41,842 nucleotides of DNA from positions 1 through 41,842 of the forward strand of contig JBBSJE010000022.1 of the NCBI GenBank assembly GCA_038257535.1, in the 5' to 3' direction. The number at the start of each line of letters is the position of its first letter. The stretch's first letter is position 1. Positions 31,317 through 38,185 of the stretch are shown one piece after another. The notes under the pieces are model-generated. The model was not told the DNA's origin. It did not search any database and was given only the letters and a program-made list of their open reading frames with translations. The position numbers and the translations under genes were made by a program. Origin of the DNA: JAGTJU01 sp038257535. GTDB taxonomy: Bacteria > Myxococcota_A > Polyangia > Fen-1088.

Positions 31317-32573
31317 ATGGACAGGTATTTCGCAAAGGCGCGCATCGCCATCTGTGGACTCATTTGCGTCTTGGCAGCACCCCTGTCGGCAGGGGCCAAG
31401 GAAGCTGTCCCGGCGGCTGTCACGTCTTGGAAGCGCGGTCAGGCGGAGCTTGCCCTCTACCGAAAAGAGCTTGAGGTTTTGCGAGCGCGGCTGCCGTCTC
31501 GGTACAGCTTGCCCAAGGTGCAGTTCTTTCTTTTCGGAATGGGGGCCAGGCGCAAGCTGCTGTTTCGAGATGGGGCGCTCATCGACGCGCGGTCGGGTGA
31601 TGTCTTGCATCGCTGGGAGGTGCAAACGGTGATGATCGTGCCGTCAATGTTCACAGTCCTCATCCGAACGCCGCGTGGCCTCGTGAGGATCGTCGAGAAC
31701 CACGCCGGTGTCACCATCCACGAGGGGCGCCGCGCGGAAGTCATCGACGCGACCCCTATGGATATTCCGCAGTTTTCACAACACCGCTTTGCCCGCGTGC
31801 TTCGCGTTCTGTGGCAGGAAATCATGCTCAACGTGGTTGATGGCCGCCCGCTGCCCAACTTCATGGTTTACCAAAAGCCGTGGTACCGCGACGCCGCCAT
31901 GATGGCCATGGTTTTGGAAAAGACAGGGCATATTGACGCCATCGCGTCGTGGATTAAAGGCCTGGATACCCCCTTCGATCGCAACAACAAGGGGGAGGAG
32001 GAGGCCGACAACCCCGGTCAAGCGCTTTACCTCATCTCACGGGTGGCCAAGGCCGATCACCCACTGGTGCCGGCTCTGCGGGCGGCGCTCGCGCGGTTTG
32101 AGGTGGGCGGCAAGCACATCGAGGGTCGCAGTGATTTTGCAGCTCACCCGGTTTACCAAACCTTATGGGCTAAGTTCGGTTTGCGGGCCCTGGGGCTACC
32201 CGACCCCTACGAGATCCCCCAGGTCAACGACAACTACGCGCTGTTGTTCTGGTGGAACGACGTGGGCCGGCACGATCCGGCGGCCCGCTTCGGCGCGGGC
32301 GAAACCCTGGACTACCCTTACCTCAAGTGGGCGGAGGATCATCACCAAAGCACCACGTCTGCCCCGTTTGGCGACGCGGATTACCCCTTGTCGTGGGAAG
32401 CCAATGCGAGCGAGGCTCGTTATCAGGGCATGCAGGTTGTGGATCCGATCTACGTGGAAAAACGGCTGGCCACGCCGCACACCTGGCACGCCTCGGAAAT
32501 GTTTCTGTTGTTGGAGAAGCAACGGCTTTCGCGCACAAAGAAGCACGCCAGCCCTGGCTCGAAACCAAGTTGA
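31317..32573 (+). CDS. Secreted protein with possible alpha/alpha-toroid fold
   Basis: A 418-residue exported protein. The frame extends upstream through the kinase remnant, but ATG 31317 begins a clean signal peptide (IAICGLICVLAAPLSAGA). I do not recognise the family. The first third has beta-type stretches (VQTVMIVPSMFTVLIRTPRG). From residue 190 the pattern FMVYQKPWYRDAAMMAMVLE and DAIASWIKGL, then WEANASEARYQGM, is like six-hairpin glycosidase or toroid proteins, with many Trp, Asp and His that could form a sugar site. It is followed closely by a thioesterase gene. Enzyme activity is not shown. Confidence 0.6.
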   Translation: MDRYFAKARIAICGLICVLAAPLSAGAKEAVPAAVTSWKRGQAELALYRKELEVLRARLPSRYSLPKVQFFLFGMGARRKLLFRDGALIDARSGDVLHRWEVQTVMIVPSMFTVLIRTPRGLVRIVENHAGVTIHEGRRAEVIDATPMDIPQFSQHRFARVLRVLWQEIMLNVVDGRPLPNFMVYQKPWYRDAAMMAMVLEKTGHIDAIASWIKGLDTPFDRNNKGEEEADNPGQALYLISRVAKADHPLVPALRAALARFEVGGKHIEGRSDFAAHPVYQTLWAKFGLRALGLPDPYEIPQVNDNYALLFWWNDVGRHDPAARFGAGETLDYPYLKWAEDHHQSTTSAPFGDADYPLSWEANASEARYQGMQVVDPIYVEKRLATPHTWHASEMFLLLEKQRLSRTKKHASPGSKPS

Positions 32574-32596
32574 TGCGCTGCTAGCCTGCGCATCAC

Positions 32597-33058
32597 ATGA
32601 CCGATGCTTTTAGACAACCTCTTATCGTGCGCTGGTCGGACCTGGACCCCAATGGGCACGTGCGCCACTCGGTGTATTACGACTGGGGAGCGCTTGCGCG
32701 CATCAGCTATCTGGCTCGTCACGGTGTGGGCCTGGCCTGGATGTCCAAACATGCGCTGGGGCCGGTGTTGTTTCGCGAAGAGGCGCGCTTTTTACGTGAA
32801 GTGCGGATGGGTGATGAGCTCAGCGTCGACTTTCAGGTGGCAGGTCTTTCTGAAGACGGCCGCAAGTGGCGCATCCGGCACGCGATCAAGCGCGGGCACG
32901 ATGAAACCGTTGCCACGGTGGAGGTGGATGGGGCGTGGCTGGATTTGCAGGCCAGAAAAATTCGGGTGCCCCCCGACGAACTGGCGGCCGCACTGGGCGA
33001 AGTGCCCAGAACAGAGGATTTTTCCATCCTCGTGAGCGCTTCTCGTCCAAAGGCCTGA
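32597..33058 (+). CDS. Acyl-CoA thioesterase-like hot-dog protein
   Basis: A 153-residue 4-hydroxybenzoyl-CoA thioesterase-like protein. The N-terminal RWSDLDPNGHVRHSVYYDW contains the D-x-x-GHV/N motif that holds the catalytic Asp in these hot-dog enzymes, followed by the long central helix (ARISYLARHG) and strands FREEARFLREVRMGDELSV. Members hydrolyse acyl-CoA thioesters. It begins 23 bp after the preceding stop. Its link to the neighbours is unclear. Confidence 0.85.
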   Translation: MTDAFRQPLIVRWSDLDPNGHVRHSVYYDWGALARISYLARHGVGLAWMSKHALGPVLFREEARFLREVRMGDELSVDFQVAGLSEDGRKWRIRHAIKRGHDETVATVEVDGAWLDLQARKIRVPPDELAAALGEVPRTEDFSILVSASRPKA

Positions 33059-33136
33059 CGCCCCCGGCAACGCGACGCATGGGCTGGGTACCATGGCGCT
33101 TGCGGATGCCTGCAGACGCGCGTAGCTTCCGAGCCA

Positions 33137-33796
33137 ATGAAGAATTACGTGTCGGCCCTACAAAATGACGCCACAGCTCAGCGTTTGTCGGCCTTGCTCA
33201 AGACGATCGTGGCAGCTCCCCAGTTGCATGCGAGGATGCTGAACACGTTGGCGCGGCTCGAATACGTGGGTGTCAGGAAGATGCTGAAGAGCCGGCGCGC
33301 CGACCAATTGGACCTCGAGGGGGTTCAACACATCGTGGACGAGTCGATTCACGTTCTGCGCTTGAAAAAGGCGGCCCTGGCGGTTGCGCAAGCCGATGCT
33401 GGCAGCGTGCGCACCTTCGACAATGGCAACACGCTGGCGGGCGACGAGGCCGAGGGCTACTTTCAAGACGTGGACCGCGTGGCAGAGCGCGTGCTTTCGT
33501 CCCTGCCCGAGGAGCCGCGTGCAGAAAGCAATTACCTGCTGACGAGCGCGGTCATCGAGATTCGAGCCCAGGCGTTCTATCCGCTTTACGAAGCGGAGCT
33601 TCGGGCCTCTGGCTCAACGGTCAGCGTGGCTCCCATCATGCGCGATGAAGACCGTCATCTTGAAGAGATGTTGAGCGCGCTGGCGGCCAAATTGCCTGAC
33701 GGTGATGAACGTCTTGCCGCGGTGCTAGATGCGGAAGGGGCGCTGTTCGCGCGCTTCGTCCAGGCGCTAGAGGACGCCGTCGCCCGCAACAACTAA
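33137..33796 (+). CDS. Ferritin-like diiron protein
   Basis: A 219-residue all-helical protein. Four helices carry the carboxylate-His diiron pattern: Glu in LARLEYVG, EXXH in DESIHVLR, Glu in VIEIRAQAFYPLYEAE, and EXXH in MRDEDRHLEE. The doubled E...EXXH is the classic bundle site of ferritin-like proteins, which handle iron or run O2-dependent chemistry. No signal peptide is seen. A possible -10 box (TAGCTT) lies 8 nt before the ATG without an obvious ribosome binding site. The subfamily is unclear (a tRNA-modifying or rubrerythrin-like member are both possible). Confidence 0.75.
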   Translation: MKNYVSALQNDATAQRLSALLKTIVAAPQLHARMLNTLARLEYVGVRKMLKSRRADQLDLEGVQHIVDESIHVLRLKKAALAVAQADAGSVRTFDNGNTLAGDEAEGYFQDVDRVAERVLSSLPEEPRAESNYLLTSAVIEIRAQAFYPLYEAELRASGSTVSVAPIMRDEDRHLEEMLSALAAKLPDGDERLAAVLDAEGALFARFVQALEDAVARNN

Positions 33797-33797
33797 G

Positions 33798-33823
33798 GTG
33801 CCCGGCCTCTCCCCAGCGGGCGC
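33798..33823 (+). terminator. Hairpin after the ferritin-like gene
   Basis: GTGCCCG and CGGGCGC pair over 7 bp (one G-T pair) with a 12-nt loop, directly after the stop codon and followed by a T-rich stretch (TTGCTTCT). A plausible rho-independent terminator between two convergent genes. Confidence 0.38.
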
Positions 33824-33829
33824 TTGCTT

Positions 33830-35128
33830 CTAGATTTCATCGGCGCCGATGTCCGGCTTGCCGTCGGAACGGGCCTCGGCGTCGTAATCGACGTTCGGGG
33901 CGCCGATAGGGCTGCCTTTGTCCACAGCGGGCGAGCTGCGGGTGAGGTGATAGGCGGCTGGGGTGCCTGCGGGCTGCCCCACAAACAGCGGGTCGTCGCT
34001 CAAATTGCCGGGATCAACGCCGCCGCCGCTTTGCACTTGAATCAGCGAAGACCGTATCGTACACGCGCCAGCCCACTGCTGCCCCGGAGGGGGACTGGCT
34101 TTACCAAACGTGTTGGCCCAAAGGATCGTGTTGAGGAGATTGGCGGCGCCTGCACAATAAACACCCCCAACCTCCTCTTTGTTTGAGGCCTTTGCGCGAT
34201 TGTCGACCACCGTGTTGTTTACAAAGTTTTGTCCGCCAGCAGGCTTAAGCCAAACACCACCCCAAGCCGTCTCTGCGCTGCCATTGCCAGCGATGATGTT
34301 GTTCACGATGTCAGAGCCAGCGGCATCCACGAAGATCCCGCCCTTTGCGTTGCTGGTAATGTAATTCCGCCCGGCAACAAGTTGCGAAGAGCCCTTGGCT
34401 TCAATCCCGACGCAGTCGCTTGGCCCCACGGTGTTCCCTATCAAAGTGAGGCGCGCGCCCTGTCCGTCAACCTGAACACCCGATTGAAAGGTGAGCCCCA
34501 CCATCACCACCTCGGCTGCATCTTTAACCGCGATGGCTTCACAGCCTGAACCGCTTACGCGCGCGCCGGGGCTGCCGTATATCTGGTGGTCGTTCGTGAT
34601 CGTTGCGGGTCGGTGCGTGCCGGCCGCCAGCATCAAGAATGGCCGTGCATCATTTTGGGCCGCCAGCAACCCGCAGAACGGTTTGGTGCGCGAACCATCC
34701 TCTACTGTGCCCGAGGCGCAGTTTGCATTGACGAATGCGATGCTCGATTCGGCAGGACATGTGCCATCCAGGGCGCACAATCCCGCGGGACATTCGTTGT
34801 GCGCAGCACAGGGCCGGCAAACGCCGTCGCTGCCGCAAGCAGGACGCAGCCTGTCTGAGCATCCAGCAGGGCAACTTTGGCCTGCCATGCCGCCGCCTCC
34901 CAGTCCGCCAGTTCCACCGTTTCCAGGTACGATGCTGCCGGCCTGTCCTCCCAGTTGATCGCCGCCGCCCGCGCCCCCTGAATCGGCGGAATCGGGATCG
35001 CGGGCGCCACTGTCCTCGTTTAAAAGCCGCTCGGGGAAGGACCAATTCCAGCAGCTAGGCAGCAGAACAAGGCCCCAAAAAGCGATGAACGCACCGGACG
35101 CAAGTTTGGGGTTTCGAGAGGCAAGCAT
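33830..35128 (-). CDS. Right-handed beta-helix lipoprotein (choice-of-anchor Q type)
   Basis: A 432-residue surface lipoprotein. ATG 35128 gives a signal with lipobox LLPSC; the frame runs to 35242. A Gly/Ser-rich linker and a Cys-rich segment (CPAGCSDRLRPACGSDGVC) precede a parallel beta-helix (repeated Asn-, Val- and Gly-rich rungs such as LIGNTVGPSDCVGIEAK, IVNNIIAGNGSAETAWGG, FVNNTVVDNRA). The C terminus, YHLTRSSPAVDKG ... DIGADE, is the signature of the choice-of-anchor Q family. Such proteins are common outer-surface proteins of Myxococcota; the function is unknown. Confidence 0.82.
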   Translation of the reverse strand: MLASRNPKLASGAFIAFWGLVLLPSCWNWSFPERLLNEDSGARDPDSADSGGAGGGDQLGGQAGSIVPGNGGTGGLGGGGMAGQSCPAGCSDRLRPACGSDGVCRPCAAHNECPAGLCALDGTCPAESSIAFVNANCASGTVEDGSRTKPFCGLLAAQNDARPFLMLAAGTHRPATITNDHQIYGSPGARVSGSGCEAIAVKDAAEVVMVGLTFQSGVQVDGQGARLTLIGNTVGPSDCVGIEAKGSSQLVAGRNYITSNAKGGIFVDAAGSDIVNNIIAGNGSAETAWGGVWLKPAGGQNFVNNTVVDNRAKASNKEEVGGVYCAGAANLLNTILWANTFGKASPPPGQQWAGACTIRSSLIQVQSGGGVDPGNLSDDPLFVGQPAGTPAAYHLTRSSPAVDKGSPIGAPNVDYDAEARSDGKPDIGADEI

Positions 35129-35259
35129 CTTGGGCACCGAACGAAAGATTATCTCATGGATCGGCAGCATATAAGCCATAGCGGCCGATCGAGCGGGGGC
35201 AACTGTCGCAGTTTGCGCATGTTGAAGGTTCTCGCATGACATGTCGCCTTCGCAGACGT

Positions 35260-35590
35260 TTGCGCGTCAATCGTCGCGGCGGCGCGTTTGTCCTCTGTTA
35301 CGTCGCGCACCTCAATCACGGTGCCCACCGCGCGCCCGTGCTCGTAGATCACGCGCGCGTTGCAGACAACCGGGAAGCGGGACCCATCTTTGCGAAAGAA
35401 TGTATCTTCGTGGTTCCGCACCTCGAGCGATTCGGGCAGCGCCCGATCGATCGGGCACTCGGGCATGGGGGACGGGGATCCGTCAGGCCGCGTGTGATGT
35501 ATGAAGTTGTGAAGCACGCGCCCCGACACCTCTTCAAAGCAAAACCCGGTCAGCTGCTCCGCGGCGGGATTCATGAACGTGCAACACGTC
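35260..35590 (-). pseudogene. PAS-domain remnant of a lost sensor kinase
   Basis: The minus-strand frame reads FMNPAAEQLTGFCFEEVSGR, then HHTRPDGSPSPMPECPIDRAL, then FFRKDGSRFPVVCNARVIYE, then VIEVRDVTEDKRA. This is a complete PAS core, with the PAC tail expected just before a kinase or diguanylate cyclase. No initiator Met or upstream domain fits, and the frame breaks into unrelated sequence after DVTEDKRA. It begins right at the end of the hybrid kinase gene (35598). I read it as a leftover from a deleted or rearranged sensor. Confidence 0.6.
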
Positions 35591-35597
35591 CGACCCG

Positions 35598-37130
35598 TCA
35601 GGGGCGGGGTGCCCATTTATTGATGAGCGCCACGATTTCAGAAATTTTGGCCGGCTTGAGCGTCAGCTCGGCGAACACCGCTTGCGCTGCGCGCCTGTCA
35701 TCGCCGTCCAGCGCGTGCCCCGTGAGTGCCACGAGCACCACGTTCTGACTGTGGGGCGCGATCTGAATTCGTTTGGCCAGCGTCACACCGTCCGTGTCTG
35801 GTAGCGACAGATCCACGAATGCGATGTCGGGTCGAAACGAGCCGACACAGCGGATCGCCTCGGCACCATCGTATGCGACCTCAACGTCGTGGTTGAACGT
35901 TCTGAGGAGATCGGCGAGACAATCTGCGGCATCGACGTTGTCATCGACGATCAGAATCCGCCTTTGGTCACAGGAAGGAAGCCCACCATGCGAAGCGGCC
36001 TCGCTGGCTGTTAATGGCTTTGGAAGCGCATGGGGCTCGTGCCCCGCGGGCAGACGCACAATGAACTTGCTGCCGCTGCCAAGTCCCGCGCTTTGTACCT
36101 TCACCGATCCGCCGTGCATGGCCACGAGCGTTTGTACGATGGCCAAACCCAAACCCACGCCGCGGCCGATCACCCCGCTCGCTGTGCCTTGTACGAAGGG
36201 ATGAAAGAGGTTCGCTTGTTGTTCGGCCGGAATGCCCTGACCGTTGTCGCTTACAACGATCTGGACCGCATCGGGGCCGTCTTTGTAAGCTTCCACCAGG
36301 ATCTTGCCGCCTTTGGGCGTGTACTTGATCGCGTTGGTCAACAAGTTCGACACGACTTGACCCAGCCGAAAGCTCTGCCCAGAAACGAACAAAGCTGATT
36401 CTATTTTGGCCTCGATGTCATGCTGAGGTTTCTCCGCCAAAGAGCCGGACACCATCTCCACCGCCTGCTTTACCAGTTCACCTACGTCCACCAAGGCATG
36501 TTCAGAAACGCTACGCTCGGCCTTCTGAGTGGCGAGACCCAATAGGTCCTCCACAAGACGGGTCATATTGCGAACTTGACGACTGATGATCGCGCGCTCG
36601 TTGGTCGCGTGCTCAGGTGCCTTGCGCTCCATCAGCTGCAAGGCGGTTACAATCGCTGCCAGGGGGTTTCGAAGTTCGTGGGCAACCACCGCGACCGAAT
36701 GCTGGGCGAGTATAGGACCGGTGGTTGCTGGAGCCTCCGAAGTTTCGCCTCGTGGCTGCGCAAGCGGCAGCACATGAGACGCAAACACCCCTTCGGGTGC
36801 GGGTGAATCTCGAAGGAACACCACCCGCTCCCGCACCGTTTCGATTTTTCCCGTAGCTGTCGTCAGCCGGTATTCCAGTTCCACGGGCTTGCCAGGTTCC
36901 GCCAGGGCCCAATCATGTGCCGAGAGAAGTTGGGCCAAGTCGTCAGGGTGAACGCGCTCGAGCCAGTCAGACCATGGCACCGTCACCTGCGCACGGACCC
37001 CCACGGCCGAGGCCAAGACCGCCGAGACCTGTACCACACTTGCCTGAGGGTTGCGGACGTAGAGCCCGCCTTGTATTGCCGCCGTGAGCGCGCCAATCTT
37101 GTCGTCGTTGAGATCGATCATTCGAGGCAT
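35598..37130 (-). CDS. PAS-hybrid histidine kinase/response regulator of the Kai module
   Basis: A 510-residue cytoplasmic sensor kinase. A PAS-like domain is at about 10-125. HisKA has the phosphorylated H151 (VAHELRNPLA). HATPase has N box SNLLTNAIKY (261-270), DNGQG (295-299) and GVGLGLAIV. The C-terminal receiver (about 391-505) has D396/D397, phosphoacceptor D440 in FVDLSLPDTDG, T470 and K492, all retained, so both transmitter and receiver look active. It starts 1 bp after the KaiB-fusion stop, so it is in one operon with it. No KaiB-like sensor domain is present, unlike cyanobacterial SasA, so the neighbouring KaiB fusion may supply that contact in trans. Confidence 0.9.
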   Translation of the reverse strand: MPRMIDLNDDKIGALTAAIQGGLYVRNPQASVVQVSAVLASAVGVRAQVTVPWSDWLERVHPDDLAQLLSAHDWALAEPGKPVELEYRLTTATGKIETVRERVVFLRDSPAPEGVFASHVLPLAQPRGETSEAPATTGPILAQHSVAVVAHELRNPLAAIVTALQLMERKAPEHATNERAIISRQVRNMTRLVEDLLGLATQKAERSVSEHALVDVGELVKQAVEMVSGSLAEKPQHDIEAKIESALFVSGQSFRLGQVVSNLLTNAIKYTPKGGKILVEAYKDGPDAVQIVVSDNGQGIPAEQQANLFHPFVQGTASGVIGRGVGLGLAIVQTLVAMHGGSVKVQSAGLGSGSKFIVRLPAGHEPHALPKPLTASEAASHGGLPSCDQRRILIVDDNVDAADCLADLLRTFNHDVEVAYDGAEAIRCVGSFRPDIAFVDLSLPDTDGVTLAKRIQIAPHSQNVVLVALTGHALDGDDRRAAQAVFAELTLKPAKISEIVALINKWAPRP

Positions 37131-37131
37131 C

Positions 37132-38085
37132 TCAGCGCGCCTTCCTGGCGCCGGCTTCCAACATCAAACGTTCGAGTGGCTTTGGGTCAGATAGGTCACC
37201 TAGCAACGTGTCGTGACCTCCGGGCGCCATTTTGACCAGCGCAGGCGTAAAGAGGATCTCTTCGCCGCTGGGTGCCGGATTTTGATCTAGATCGTGCACG
37301 GTGAGACTCCAGTCGCGGGGGTCAAACGCAGCCAGCGCGTTCTTGACGTTTGTGATCGTTCTTGCCGACAACGCCGAGCCTCCCGTTACGAATAGGGTGA
37401 ACGTGATGGCGTGCGTCTCGCGCGTCTTTTCGCTGGTCATGGGGCGGCCTCGAACGGACGCAAGGATCTGATAGAGGGCCTCGAGATCCAGTGGCTTGGG
37501 CACCGGGATGATGGGGGGAGGAAGATTTTTCAAGGAATTCGTCAGAAGAATTGCTGTGGTGCTGGCCAACCAGCCAGCCTCGTGCGCCCGATTGAAGATC
37601 TCGGCACCCGGTGAATCCGGAAGATGATCGTTGCTGATGATCACCGAGAACCGCTGCTTCTCTATGATGTCCAGCGCGCCCCGGCCGGTCTCCGCATACG
37701 CAGACTCGTATCCCATTGCGGCGAGGTCTGACGCCAACTGGTTCGCAAGATTTCGCTTCGGCGCGACCAGCAGCAGCCTTCGATTTTCCACCGAGCCGCT
37801 ATCGCTTCTGGGCTTAAGCGTTGGTCTGCCGGGTGTGCGGGCGGCAATCAGCACGGTTGGTAGCAAAAGGCTTACCGGGTCGACCTCGAAGGCCGTGGCC
37901 AATCGCTCGACGGTGGCCAACGTGGGGTTTCCTTTCCCCGCTTCCAAATGCTGGTACGGTCGCAAGGCGAGGTGGGCTTCACTGGCAGCTCGCTCTTGGG
38001 TCCACTGCCGTCGCCGGCGAAGGCTGTAGAGGTTGCTCGAAAGCCTACCCAGCACACCTTCTGACCCTCCTGCCCGACTCACCAC
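37132..38085 (-). CDS. Fusion protein: XRE helix-turn-helix, pseudo-receiver, KaiB domain
   Basis: A 317-residue regulator with three parts. Residues 12-75 are an XRE/Cro helix-turn-helix (LYSLRRRRQWTQERAASEA ... RPYQHLEAGKGNPTL). Residues 102-211 are receiver-like: LLLVAPKR lacks the acidic pair, and N152 replaces the phosphoacceptor Asp four residues before P156, while K197 is kept, so it should not be phosphorylated. Residues 226-309 are a KaiB domain: TFTLFVTGGSALSARTITN, FTPALVK (279-285) and GDLSD (296-300), matching the KaiB motifs ATPTLxK and GDLSD. KaiB binds KaiC in a phosphorylation-dependent way. GTG 38085 is the first start; GTG 38055, preceded by AGGAGG, is an alternative. Binding of KaiC by a transcription factor is inference. 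Confidence 0.88.
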   Translation of the reverse strand: MVSRAGGSEGVLGRLSSNLYSLRRRRQWTQERAASEAHLALRPYQHLEAGKGNPTLATVERLATAFEVDPVSLLLPTVLIAARTPGRPTLKPRSDSGSVENRRLLLVAPKRNLANQLASDLAAMGYESAYAETGRGALDIIEKQRFSVIISNDHLPDSPGAEIFNRAHEAGWLASTTAILLTNSLKNLPPPIIPVPKPLDLEALYQILASVRGRPMTSEKTRETHAITFTLFVTGGSALSARTITNVKNALAAFDPRDWSLTVHDLDQNPAPSGEEILFTPALVKMAPGGHDTLLGDLSDPKPLERLMLEAGARKAR

Positions 38086-38185
38086 GGTCCCACTTTACTG
38101 CTGTCCATAACACGTTATATATATACGTATTATCTCAGCACGCAACCCCTTAACGTAGGCCGGCCGCTCTCGAGGCGCTCAAAAC
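38086..38185. promoter_or_regulatory. Divergent promoter region of the Kai module
   Basis: The 100-bp gap between the KaiB-fusion gene and kaiC. It holds a sharp AT-rich tract (38114-38133) in GC-rich surroundings, with ACGT at both ends of an alternating TA run. TATTAT (38128-38133) is a possible -10 box toward kaiC, but no TTGACA-like box is found at the right distance on either strand. It is a likely binding site for the helix-turn-helix of the fusion protein, which would couple the divergent genes. Sites were not resolved. Confidence 0.4.

Noticed and set aside
31059..35590. Histidine kinase stub and PAS fragment as two halves of one inverted gene
   Set aside because: They lie on opposite strands 4 kb apart with intact unrelated genes between, and nothing shows that they match.
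35598..37130. Calling the hybrid kinase SasA
   Set aside because: It has a PAS-like sensor rather than a KaiB-like one and carries a C-terminal receiver that SasA lacks.
38111..38133. AT-rich tract as a perfect palindromic operator
   Set aside because: Only the ACGT ends and the central TA run are symmetrical; the full sequence is not a perfect dyad.
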